From NCBI RefSeq assembly GCF_002575655.3, contig NC_053037.3, forward strand, positions 320,691,294 through 320,755,293: 64,000 nucleotides of DNA, read 5' to 3'. Shown in pieces: positions 1 to 10,288 of the stretch; position 1 is the stretch's first letter, and each line of letters starts with the position of its first letter. The notes beneath the pieces were generated by a model. The model was not told the DNA's origin and searched no databases. It saw only the letters and a list, made by a program, of their open reading frames with translations. Both the position numbers and the translations under genes were made by a program. This DNA comes from Aegilops tauschii subsp. strangulata (Eukaryota; Streptophyta; Magnoliopsida; Poales; Poaceae).

Positions 1-960
1 TTCGGAACTAAAGTAGGAACATTTAGCTAACCAATTAAATATCTCTCAGTTTTACTAATATCAGCAATAATATCAGATATGAATTTGTACAACTAAGCTT
101 GTTTAGCTCGATGGGTGGAGCAGTGCTATTACGACACGAACCACGTAGGCTGATTGTGGTCATCATAAAATGGGGAAAACATAAGCATGATGAGTATAGT
201 GTTGACCGTGGCAGTGGGATGGCAGATCTGAAGCTGCAAACCACGCAAAGGGTAGTTAGCAACCGATGTTTGCTTTGAAATAACAACTAAGATTTGGTAT
301 GGACAAGAAAGTACGGTCAACAAGTGACAAAGAAATGCAATTATGCTGTCTCTCTATATGTCGCGACATGCATTTGGAAACTCAAGTGGGACCTTTAGCT
401 AACCAATTAAATGTGTCGGTTAACTAATATCAGTATCATATCACAATCATATTTGAACAACTAAGCTTTCGAATTCTGAGTGTTGTGTTGTTTAGCTTGA
501 AGGGTGGAGTAATGCTAGTACGACAGAAAGCACCTACGCAGATCATAGTAGAGTAGATAAAAGGGGAAAACCCTAAGCATCAAGAGAAAAATCAGGAAAG
601 TGGAACTAGCTGGACCAGTGGGTGGCGCACATGCTTTTCGAAACGAATATAGGAACATTAGGTGACCAATTAAACGTTCTCTCTTTTAGTGATATGAGCA
701 TCATATCAGATTCGTATTTCAACACGTAAGCTTTGGGTTGAGGTCTTGAGGAGCAGTGCTAGCACGACACGAAGCACCTACGATGATAGTAGTGAATATA
801 AAGGGGGGAAACCATAAGCTTTACGAGTATAGTGCCCGTGCCATGGCGGATCTGAAGGTGCAAACCGGACAAAGCTACTTCGCAACCAATGTTTGCTTTC
901 AACTAGCCACTACGATTTGGTACGGACAAGAAAAGTACAGTAAACAAATTACGATCTATT
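1..960. repeat. Three diverged tandem copies of a 260-370 bp unit
   Basis: Three blocks start near 1, 373 and 634. They share an ordered series of landmarks: a 'ggaacattta' type start, 'accaattaaa', 'aatatcag', 'caactaagct', 'ggtggagcag/aatgcta', 'acgaca' followed by 'cacctacg', and 'ggggaaaac.taagc'. The first and third also share 'atggcggatctgaag' and 'caaccratgtttgctttsaa'. Copies have diverged by substitutions and indels, so reading frames in them are short and not conserved. No coding assignment is supported. Confidence 0.7.
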
Positions 961-1504
961 TTCCGGGTGAGATCAATAACTTAAGCACATATGGAAGAGT
1001 ACCACCTCTCTTGCGACGCCGTGTAGGCCTATGTTGATACGTTGAGGGTGCTGCGGGTGCGATGGCTGTAGGCGGCGGGGAAGAATACTTTAGACGGCAG
1101 ACGGCCAGGTCGGGGGATATATCCTGTTGCCGTCGACGAGGCGGTCGCAGGAGGGGCAGCGGCAAGGTGGATGACGGCGCCGATGAAGCGAGAGGAGGCG
1201 ATGAAAGGATCCTGGCCCAGCGCCGTGGATGAGAGACGTCCATCTCTTGCAGTGGACGACGGGGTAGGGGTAGCGGCTCTGGCAAGGTGGAGGATGGGGT
1301 GGCGGACGGAGGAGGCTGGCCGCAGTGCGGAGGTTGTCGTGCCGCCGCCGGTGTATGAATGGGGTAATGGAGGGGGGATCTCAAACTTTGGGACGCGCTT
1401 CTTTGAAATGGGGGAAAGTTACGAACTTATCCCCCATTTAAAATTTCGGACATCGCGTCGGTTGGGGATAGGACGGTAATCTCGCATCTCCCAAATATTT
1501 GCCG
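961..1504. other. GC-rich stretch, no supported gene
   Basis: Rich in ggcgg/gcggcg. The 142-codon minus-strand frame here is proline- and serine-rich, has no domain I recognise, and looks like a by-product of base composition. I see nothing else. Confidence 0.4.
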
Positions 1505-1840
1505 ATAACTATTTCGGGCGAGGAGAGGGTGTTTTGCCGCCCACGGTTGGCGCCCACGGTGTATGAACGGGGCTGACAGGTAGGGCGGTTGTGTCACGTC
1601 TGATGGAAGTTACACATCTGCCCCTATTTAAAATACTAGCCTACATCGATTTCGGACGAGGAGAGTTTGTTTTGCCGCCCACCGTGTATGAATGGGGAAA
1701 TGGAGGAAGAGACACATGTCTTTCGGACGAGCTTGAATCAAATGTGTTTTGCCGCCCACATTTGGCGCCCACCGTGTCTGAATGGACTCAGAGGCCGTCG
1801 TGTCACGTCTGATTGAAGTTACTAGTCTACCCCTATCGAC
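1505..1840. repeat. Short direct repeats with 'gttttgccgcccac' core
   Basis: The core 'gttttgccgcccac' recurs near 1530, 1668 and 1748. It is usually followed by 'gtgtatgaa' or 'gtgtctgaa', and two copies are followed by 'gtgtcacgtctgat.gaagtta'. This gives two to three imperfect direct copies of about 100-220 bp. No gene is evident. Confidence 0.6.
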
Positions 1841-2367
1841 AGCAGTGTAAATCCGGTCGATAAGGATGTCAAGTGTCAGGGGTAGACAGTAATTTCCATC
1901 TCGCAAACACTTGCTTCGGGCAGCCCACAAATTATAGTGGGTGTTTAGCCGCTTCGTTCAAAACTTGGGAGAATTAGCATTCACGTTTGCCCTGGGACCT
2001 GGCAAACTAAATTCAAATCCAATTTGTATTTGATTACGAATATCCACAGATAATTATACGTTTTGTTATTTATTTCTTCAAAACCACAACAAAGATTTAT
2101 TCCACCTTTATATATGATTATGATTTAGAAATGTCGTGATCTTCGAATTCAGTAGGTTGGATACACTCTGAGTCAAACAGTTATTTCATCCAATACAATA
2201 TGCTCACACGAAAAACAGTTCACCTTATGTAAATCATACAAGTACTGAAGATTACCTCGCCTAAAAAATTCGGATCATTACAACACATGGACAACATAGG
2301 GGGTCTTGCAACATAATCCATTCAGAGACATGACACAACATGCAAGTACAATAATCTAATGACAATT
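1841..2367. other. AT-rich intergenic DNA
   Basis: No open frame of note and no repeat I recognise. It lies directly downstream (minus sense) of the possible last exon at 2368-2721 and could include its 3' UTR. Confidence 0.4.
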
Positions 2368-2721
2368 TCAACTGGTATCTAAAGAAGAACCGGGATTACC
2401 TTGGGCTTCAGATAGCAGAAACAGCAGGACCTCCTCCGTCTTCAAATGCAACATTCTTACTTCCTCCAATTCTTGGGTTGCTTGCATAATGCGTGTCGCT
2501 AATTCCGTAATTTCCAGCCTCAAGATAAAGATTACCTCATTCATGGCAGCCACACCATCTCTTTCTGCCACTAGTAGAGCCTCAAGCACTATAATATCTG
2601 TGCTCAGACTGCTCTCCGGCGGTGTTGCCTCTGAACTGCTACCATCTGGTAACATGGATGGCGCACTGCTTCCACAAAGAGATTCTGGGGTTGTACATTG
2701 TGTCCTAGTGTGAACAGCATC
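2368..2721 (-). CDS. Possible last exon of an unidentified protein, coiled-coil-like
   Basis: I do not recognise this protein. On the minus strand a good splice acceptor ('tgctttcag') ends just before 2721, and an open frame of about 117 codons follows to a stop at 2368. The residues are Ser/Pro-rich at first (TTPESLCGSSAPSML). They then become a heptad-like helical stretch rich in Leu, Glu and Ala (EALLVAERDGV, EELATRI-type spacing), which suggests a short coiled coil. Upstream exons cannot be placed with confidence: GC-rich frames at 4.0-4.8 kb on the same strand have possible splice sites, but their phases do not join cleanly. It could be a real gene end or a fragment. Confidence 0.3.
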   Translation of the reverse strand, partial: DAVHTRTQCTTPESLCGSSAPSMLPDGSSSEATPPESSLSTDIIVLEALLVAERDGVAAMNEVIFILRLEITELATRIMQATQELEEVRMLHLKTEEVLLFLLSEAQGNPGSSLDTS

Positions 2722-5459
2722 CTGAAAGCATGATCCAGGCAGTAAGCTTACATGGTAAACGACGGACGAATTATTGCCGAGCATGGCAAACTATATTTAA
2801 ATGGGTCGAAGCAGCATCGGCCGAAAAGAAATTAAAATGGTAAGATGAAACTAGGGATGTAAGTGGCAAATAAACGACATCCGCCAGTCCCATCTAGTTA
2901 GTTTTTGCTACCTCCCTAGTTCATTTTCCTCAAAAAACAAAAACTCTTTTGAACTATCATACCACTAGTGGAATTTAATCGGGATTAAACGGGACCCAGT
3001 TGACATCCCTAGTTGAAAGGGGGTGTACAACCGCTATATTTAAGTTGCCAAGGCATCTAAACAGTTGAAATAATCTGAGAAAGCACTTAACAGTGTGGCC
3101 TCATATAAACTACGAAGACAGTCTTGTGATGAAGTTGAGAGGAAAAGTTAAGGACTCAAATGAAATAGGCATGCATTTCTTTACGATAGTACAGCAGGCA
3201 CTGCTGACATATTGGCCAACTCAGGTATAGCGTAACAACAAATAAGCATTCGAATCAAGCAATACAGCAAAGCAGACAACTGAACTATTTGTAATTCGGT
3301 AGGATTACACGTTGAGGGCACAAGCCAAGAAAGCAGCCCACTCGCATTACATTTCACATCTACTAAAACACACTGGCTTACCATATGTTGCTGTGAAGCC
3401 TAGCTGTTGTTGCAATGTTCTTTGAAGATATCGTCACCATCCCGTGGTTGCAAATCTAGTTGTTGTAGTTTATTCTGCACCATCTATTTAGGTAAAATTA
3501 ATTTTAATCGCATGCACTGGTCTGAATTGATCATCGATGGTTCATCTAAACTAATGAAAGAAGGGTGTGTGCATACACGACAATATATCTGCTTCCCTCT
3601 ATTTTTATGCTTGTTCGAGGTGCCAGCCCCAAAAGAACAAATATTTTGCTTGATGGGGTTGGCAGCTCCATAATTAATAGAAGCATCAAATTAGTCATGC
3701 AACTTGGGAAGATCAAGAACACACAAACAAGTAATGAACAGAGGCTCGGAGCAGTGATGTAATATCTAGCATCAGAAAATGTAGGGTAAAACAAACAAAA
3801 AGCAGCGGAACCACATGCTAGTTTGTTGATGTGTAATTAAGCATAGAGAACATTAAGCAGTCTGATGGAACCAACAGGTGGCATCAGAATAAAACTAAAT
3901 CATATTAACTATATGTGCACTGGTATGTAATTTAGCACATGTAACATGTTCACTGCCAGAAGTATGGCCCTACAGGTGCAAGCAAAATAACGCGTCTCAT
4001 GAAAAACTGAATGATGCCCTGAAGAAATTCAAAGGTGCGGTGCTTATGCTAGGAAAGTGAACGTAGGCGCCGGCCGTTGGATAATAGTACCTGATTCTCG
4101 GCGGCGTATGGGTATCGTTGTCATACTTGATAGCTAAGGATCGTCGATGGTGCTCGTGCGGCTGTCGCCGTCGCTGAAGCGGCTCCGGTGCTACGGTTGC
4201 GGCGCCTGTCGACATACAAGAAAGCTCATCCGTGGTAAGTGAACAGTTGCATGATAAAGAGAAAAACCGAAGGAGTACAAATCGAAATAACCTGATGAGG
4301 CTGCGGCATCGGTAAAGCAGGGCCGGTGGAGTTGAATATGGCGTCCGTGGAGCGGGTCCGGTGCAGTGGACGAAGGCTTCGGCGGGCGCGTTGTACAGTG
4401 CTTTCAGTGGGGCGGATCTGTTGCGGCGGACGAGGGCTTGTATGAAGGGCCAGCGAAGGGGCGGACGAGGGAGTCAGTGAAGGGCCTATGCTGTGGTGGA
4501 CGAGGGCGCCGGTTAAGCAGATCCGGTGCGGTGGACCATGATGGCGGTCAAGGAAATCTGGAGCGGTGGACAAGCCAGCCGCTGAAGCAGCTCCGGTGAA
4601 GTGGTGAGTTGGCAGTTGGGGGTTCCAAGGTGCGGAAGGTAGATCCGGTGGGGTGTGAGGTCCACCGCTGCGGCGGAGGACTAGATTCGGCGGCTTGCCG
4701 TGGTTGGGGGGTCGGGGAGGGGAAGGGGAGGGGCTCTGGGGAAGAATGTTGGGGGCAAAGAGGGGAAAACAATGGAGTTACCAAAGCAGCCCTTTTCCGT
4801 TCATGTGGCAGGGGTAAAACAGGAATATCGCAGGGCTAAACTTTCGGGCGCGTGATATTTCGATGTGAGCGGGAAGTTTGAAAGCTTTTGGTGCCTAAAA
4901 TTATAAGTATTCTGCTCTCGTACGGCCGACTATGATATCATGGCCGGCAATTTGTTTGTTTTGCACGCAAAAAAATGTGCAAGTTTTGAAAATCAATGTC
5001 TCCAACTCGAAACATAGATTGTCCATTCAATTCAAATATGGATCATTGAGCTACTACAAGCAAATACCATCATACGGTCCAATTAAAATGAAATTCCAAA
5101 TGTGTTTATCCTAAATATGATGACAAAAGCAAAAATGTGTATGTGTATGAATAAAGTGGATGATTATAAAGTTTGAACATGCCCGTGTGTGTATATCTCT
5201 AGGTTTGATATATGAATTTGAAATCACGAAATCCCGGCTTAAAAAATGTACCTCCATTTAAATGAATTACAAAAGCTAATGATGGAGTCGAATTCCAAAA
5301 TTCCAATCTTAGGTTTGTAATTCTGGTACATCAAGGTATATCACGCATGTTCAAAAGTATCGTTATCTCATAGTACCAACTGTGAAACAAATTGATCAAC
5401 CATGAGTGCACAATACCTCAATTATGCTAAAGTCCCTCAAATATAGACACCTCACTCTC
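2722..5459. other. Intergenic; GC-rich minus-strand frames at 4.0-4.8 kb unresolved
   Basis: 2722-3990 is AT-rich and shows no feature. Between about 3997 and 4784 the minus strand has proline/arginine-rich frames with a plausible donor near 4293 and acceptor near 4207. Joining them in phase 0 gives an early stop, so I do not call a gene. 4850-5459 is AT-rich with no supported feature. Confidence 0.4.
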
Positions 5460-6102
5460 TATCTGAAGTCAACCCCCCCCCCCACCACCACCACCACACA
5501 CACACACACATAGAGAAGTCGTTCTCTCCCCCAAACACCAACACACGAGCACATTAACACCCCTCTCTCTTGTAAAGTCCGGACCCCAACATAGGTCTCT
5601 ATCACTTTGTCTCTCGGGCATGCACACATCTCTTCCCTCACTCTCTAGGTCTCCCGCTATCTCTCTTACCCAAGCACACGCACTATGTAGAGTGTATATT
5701 TCCCATACACACAAAACGTCGCCCCCAAACGTCTATCTCCCTAGTTATGTGGTTCTCGCGCACTCACCTCACACACCACCCCCACTGCAAACAAGCACAC
5801 TTTGTCTCCTTGTGCACCACTCTCCTCTTTCTATATCTCTCACATGCGGACCCGCCCCAGCTCCTTCCCTGTATACACATATGTCGTGACTCTTTGCATA
5901 GCTCCCTAATGTATAATCGTTCTCGATTTCACACATTGTTCTCTACACCATCTATTCTAGATCTCTCATGAAGTCCCTACCACACACACGATGACTTGCT
6001 TCCCTTGCGTCTCCGTTCATAGGCCAATTTCGGACAACATCAACATTGTCTCCCTATCTATACGCCATTTATGGACACAAACGACCCCTCTCGCCCCCTC
6101 TC

Positions 6103-6150
<48 letters not shown>

Positions 6151-6612
6151 CGTCGCTAGCTCTCTCTTTCTCTCGCTCTCACACCCCTCTCCCACACACA
6201 CTCGATGTCTCTTCCAAATAGTCTGCTCCCCCCGCCCGCACCCGTGCTATCTCGCTACTACACATGTCACACCATTCCCCCTTCCCTTATACTAGGTTTA
6301 CATCATCAGTGGTCTCTCTACTCCACATACACTCTCTCCCTCTCACACACAAACGCGTGCACAAACACACACAGACAAGCACAAACACCCATTTATCTGG
6401 ATCCTCATCTCTCCTCATGTCCGCATGTGTATCTCACACACTCACTCTCTAATTATGTATATGTGTCTCCACGTTACACAACACAAAGCCCCATGTACAT
6501 GTCTCTCTCTATCCTCCACACACATAGACACAAAGAATCTGTTATCATTGCCTCGGTCTCTAACATATCACACACGCGCATTGTCTCTCTCTCTCTCTCG
6601 CAAACACGCTCA
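5460..6612. repeat. CT/CA-rich low-complexity tract with (CT)n and (CA)n microsatellites
   Basis: The plus strand is dominated by C, T and 'caca' runs over about 1.15 kb. Notable blocks are a poly-C run near 5470, (cca)n followed by (ca)n at about 5484-5510, and (ct)n at about 6106-6148 (some 21 dinucleotides). 'ctctctc' and 'cacacac' words recur throughout. The overlapping Ser/Leu/His-rich frames here (for example 6205-6630) come from this composition and are not genes. Confidence 0.85.
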
Positions 6613-6902
6613 ACAAGGGTTTCCCCGTGAATAACTTACCATCTGTTCATCAACAGTCGTGGCAGTACGGCGAACACGAGACGTGAAAAAGAATAAATCT
6701 ACACGTGCTTAGACCACCTAGTATGACTACTAGGACTAGAGCAAGCCAAAAAGCGCGCCGCCGTCACCCCCTCCTTGTCGGCGACGGGAAAATCTTTGTT
6801 TTACACAGTCGAGAAGTCATTGTGCTAAGGCCCCACATGCCAAGGCATTGAATAGAATGTAGATGCTAGTTTACGGAAGCAAGTATCGATAATACGTTTG
6901 TA
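6613..6902. other. Unassigned spacer before the Helitron ends
   Basis: No open frame or known repeat recognised. It supplies the A that precedes the inferred 5' TC end of the first Helitron-like element. Confidence 0.35.
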
Positions 6903-7343
6903 TCTCCATCCTTATATTTCTTTTCTTATAAAAAACCGAGTTGGTGATGATGGTACGTGTGCCATCTTGCAATATAGACCGACCGATCTATATCTGACGG
7001 ATGGAAATTAAACTAAAAGATACCCGCACCCCTCTCCACATTTGCAGACAAGGCCTTCCCTCGTTCATCCTTATCACCAACAAACCTCATTGTTGAGCAA
7101 TTAAGAAAGGAAGCCTCTGGAACAAACTGGCCTGGTGGCCGCTGCCGGCGTCGTCAATCCCCATACCTCCGCTTAGTCCGACCACCAACCACCACCACAC
7201 CCCACTCCTCTTCACCTTATCTCATATTTCTCGAGATATCATTAGTTTTTACACATGAGATTACTCCCGCAAGGGTCAATCACAACAAGTGTTTTATAAA
7301 AAAATGCATCTTGATGTTCCGTGCAATGCACGGATCTTGCTAG
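6903..7343 (+). mobile_element. Non-autonomous Helitron-like element A
   Basis: The 3' end has the Helitron signature. A perfect short hairpin (ccgtgcaatgcacgg, 7319-7333) is followed 6 nt later by CTAG (7340-7343) and a host T. The inferred 5' end is A|TCTCC at 6902/6903, which fits the A-T insertion rule. The body shares 'gttggtgatg.tggt' and 'gtgccatc' motifs with the element that follows. There is no coding capacity. The 3' end is well supported; the 5' end is inferred. Confidence 0.6.
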
Positions 7344-7344
7344 T

Positions 7345-7679
7345 ACTCCTACACAAGACTAAGTTGGTGATGCTGGTGTGTCTGCCATCCGTCGTTTCTG
7401 ACCATTAGATCTACATCTAACAATTGTGAGGTAAGTTGTTGCCTTTTCTCACCAACATCCCACTTGTCTACCAATTTGCAGAAAAACCCATAATTAGTAT
7501 CTTAAAACCAACCACATCCCTCCTTGACCTCACCAAAATAGCCCAAGGAATATATTCTAATTGAAACATAATATATCTCTAGTGACATATGTATATCAAA
7601 ATTAGAGTGTTTTGTACCAAGTTTGTGAATAAGTATTATTCTAATTATGATTCGTTGCAACGGACATGAACATTGCTAG
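7345..7679 (+). mobile_element. Non-autonomous Helitron-like element B, head-to-tail with A
   Basis: It starts at or just after the end of element A and repeats the same body motif ('aagttggtgatgctggtgtg'). It ends with a perfect 10-nt palindrome cgttgcaacg (7653-7662), then CTAG at 7676-7679 and a T. Compared with A, the 5' end looks shortened, so the left boundary is uncertain. It has no protein-coding frame. Confidence 0.55.
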
Positions 7680-8580
7680 TATTTCCAACCATGCATTTTT
7701 TTCCTAGTATTCCATAGTTTCGAGTTTTCCATCAAGATATTAGTCACTCATGGTTGATATTTACTTTCAATCATGTACACATATGCACTATGTAACTAGC
7801 CTTGCTTATTGGCTTCCAAAGCATAACTTTCACTCCTACTTACAATATGTAGAGTATTTAACAAAAAACTACCATTTTCAACCAGCCCTAGGAAGAATCT
7901 ATTGTACAAAAAATAGCAAAAACATACCCAAAATTTCTTAATCCACGCCAAAAACTACCTAGTACTCCTACCGATTAGGTTCGTTTAAACCCATTTATGA
8001 CTGGTTGGCCCACACGTCCGTGCTGATGAGGCAGCTTAAACCAACACATTTTGTTTGACCGTTGACACGAGGGACCCACATCTGACCTTCTATCCTGTTA
8101 TTCCCCCTCAAATCATTATTTTTCCTGAACATTACTTCAAACAGTACTGATGCGTGTTTGTCCGTGGCGCCGGTGATGAGCGAGTTGGCCGCCACTCCAC
8201 CGGACGGGCCGGACGCCGCGCTGGCCTCCGCACGGGTTGGCAGGCTGGCCCGAGCGTGACTCACGAGCGAGCAAGCCGCCGCGGTGGCCTTCGCTCGAGC
8301 CAGATGGCTGGCCTTAGCGCAGCGCGCGCGAGCAAGCCGCCGCGCTGCCGTGCCAATCTAGCTAGCAAACCTTGCAGACAAGCAGCTAGACGGAGCTATC
8401 TTGGCTAGCTAGCGGCCGCGAGCGCCGGACGGAGCTCGCATCCGGGCTGCCGCAACATGGGCTCCGCACCGCCGACGGTTTTGACCTCGCCTTCTACCGG
8501 CGGCGGTAGCTGCGTCCCATGGCCGAGGATGACTAGGTGGACAGGCCAGAGGTAGGAGGTCACTTGAGGATTTTTGTTGG
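7680..8580. other. Intergenic; AT-rich then GC-rich, holds one copy of a dispersed 60-bp repeat
   Basis: 7904-7963 is nearly identical to 10015-10076 (one substitution and a 3-nt TAC difference seen). 8150-8540 is GC-rich with 'gccgcgctgg' type words; its Arg/Ala-rich open frame (8154-8408) matches no family I know. No gene is supported. Confidence 0.45.
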
Positions 8581-8583
8581 TAA

Positions 8584-8679
8584 GAGCATGTACAATGGTT
8601 GATAAGGTAGTCTTATCTTAAGTCTGCCACGTATGCAAGTGGTAGTAGTTTCTTGGCATTTTAGTGGTTTCTTGCATTA
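8584..8679 (+). mobile_element. Left part of an outer Tourist-type MITE, interrupted
   Basis: TAA followed by GAGCATGTACAATGG (8584-8598) is a Tourist-like terminal start. The sequence runs to 8679, where the inner MITE and its TTA duplication begin. The right end was not located with confidence after 8970, so the element may be truncated. Confidence 0.45.
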
Positions 8680-8682
8680 TTA

Positions 8683-8967
8683 GAGCAAGTACAATAGAGC
8701 TGAGTCAGCGGGCTATAAGAAATAAACTAGTATATTTCTGCTTAGTTGGAGGAAAGAGAAGAGGAGAGAGAAGGTAAGCGGGCTCTTCGTGAAGAGCCAG
8801 CTCTAGCACGTGCTCCTAGGCACTTTGTGAGAATGAGAAGTGGGCCACATAATAGAAAAGTAGTACACTCTTTTGATCTATTATTGTACATGTTGGCTAT
8901 AAGATGGGCTGTAGATGACATGGCACTGGCTTATAGCCAGCAGCTGGCTATACTATTAACCATGCTC
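8683..8967. mobile_element. Tourist-type (PIF/Harbinger) MITE, 285 bp
   Basis: The termini GAGCAAGTACAATAG and (reverse complement) GAGCATGGTTAATAG form imperfect terminal inverted repeats. They are flanked by the 3-bp duplication TTA at 8680-8682 and 8968-8970, the target preference of Tourist elements. Subterminal 'ggctataag' and 'cttatagcc' are also inverted. There is no coding capacity; movement would depend on a transposase encoded elsewhere. Confidence 0.7.
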
Positions 8968-8990
8968 TTAGAGGTTTCTTGTAAGGATCA

Positions 8991-10288
8991 ATGTACGTAC
9001 TACTAGCAACAAAAGGCGATTCTAGGTTGCATTGTACTCCAACGAGTACTACTAGTGGTCGCGGGAGTGTATACCTCGTTTTGTGGGTTTGATCCCGGCC
9101 GAACGCATGGCGGCCTTTTAAAAAAAATAGTACTACTACACTTCGCTGCGAGCCAATATTTTACACGCGTAGTTTGAGTTTTGAAGTCAAATGGACGTGT
9201 GGCCCCACAATCTGGGTGCACTGGATAGCCTAGCCACGTGAACGGGTTTTCCTTCCCAGCATCCCGTGGCTCGCGTGCTCGCCCTAGCCGCACCTCGCTT
9301 GCAGCTTCCAGCTAGTAGCATATTTAAACTAGCGCCTCCCAATTAAGCCCGAGGAGCCGGAAAAGCCTGGCGGGGCATTGGGAACTGTGCAATATGGCTC
9401 TGTACGTAAAGTGCTCTACTACTACTCTGTAGCTTGTGGTGTTGCACGCATGGACTTCACTCCATTATCGGCTCTACTATAAAAGAAATTCCTCTTGACG
9501 TGTTTTTTGAAACGGAGGCAAAAGCTTTGCTTCATCTCATTCATAAAGAAGGAACTACTAACAAAGTTCGACGAGATCCATTACACCTCCACAAATGGAA
9601 GCAAAAAGCCTAGTCTCGTTGTATCAAATAACTCAAATGTTCTGCCCCCGCAGTAACCGTCGCTGATAAACAGGCTGCTAGTGTGTGCGTGAGAGGAGCG
9701 GCTGAGTAGGCCAGCTACGTGAGAGGAGCGGCTGAATAGAGCATCGAGAGTACCCACTAGGCCACTACGCAGGTGTACTTCCCCTGCATTGATAGTACAG
9801 CGATGGTTCTAGAGAACAGTAGTACCCTTCACTTCCAACTGTAGCTCCTTGGCCCTGAGATTCAAGAGTTCAAAACTGGTGCACTATACTAGACTAGACT
9901 AGAAGTACAGTACATCGCACTACTAGTTGAGAAAAGTAGTACTAGTACTGCTACAGTACGGGTACGTACTCCTCCGTCACATTATGTAAGACGTTTTTTG
10001 ACACTAGTTGGCGTGTACAAAAAATGGCAAAAACATACCCAAAATTTCTTAATCCACGCCAAAAACTACTACCTAGTGCCAAATATTTCTTACTAGTGCT
10101 ATTATTTACAGTATAATGCAATCCCATAACGTTCCATAATGCTAGTACTAGTAGTAAATAATAGCCTCACCCCTTCGCTGAGGAATGATCTACAGTTGGA
10201 AGGGACGAGGCCCTGCGGTTACTACGCTCTTATCTCCTCCTCGCCAGTTCCCCTCCCCCCGAAGAGAAGGCAGTTCGTTGCTGCTCCC
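8991..10288. other. Intergenic upstream of the first F-box gene
   Basis: Contains 'ttttttgaaacggaggcaaa' at about 9511, a motif common in grass repeats that I cannot assign to a family. It also has many short 'tagtacta' words and the second copy of the 60-bp repeat (10015-10076). No gene was seen. The last few hundred bases should hold the promoter of the next gene, but no clear TATA box was chosen. Confidence 0.4.

Noticed and set aside
956..1384. 142-codon minus-strand frame
   Set aside because: Proline/arginine/serine-rich, no domain, composition-driven, no splice or start support.
3997..4784. Two-exon minus-strand gene joined to 2368-2721
   Set aside because: The best donor (near 4293) and acceptor (near 4207) give an early stop in the required phase; protein is low-complexity.
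6205..6630. 141-codon plus-strand frame
   Set aside because: Lies wholly in CT/CA low-complexity sequence, and overlapping frames look alike.
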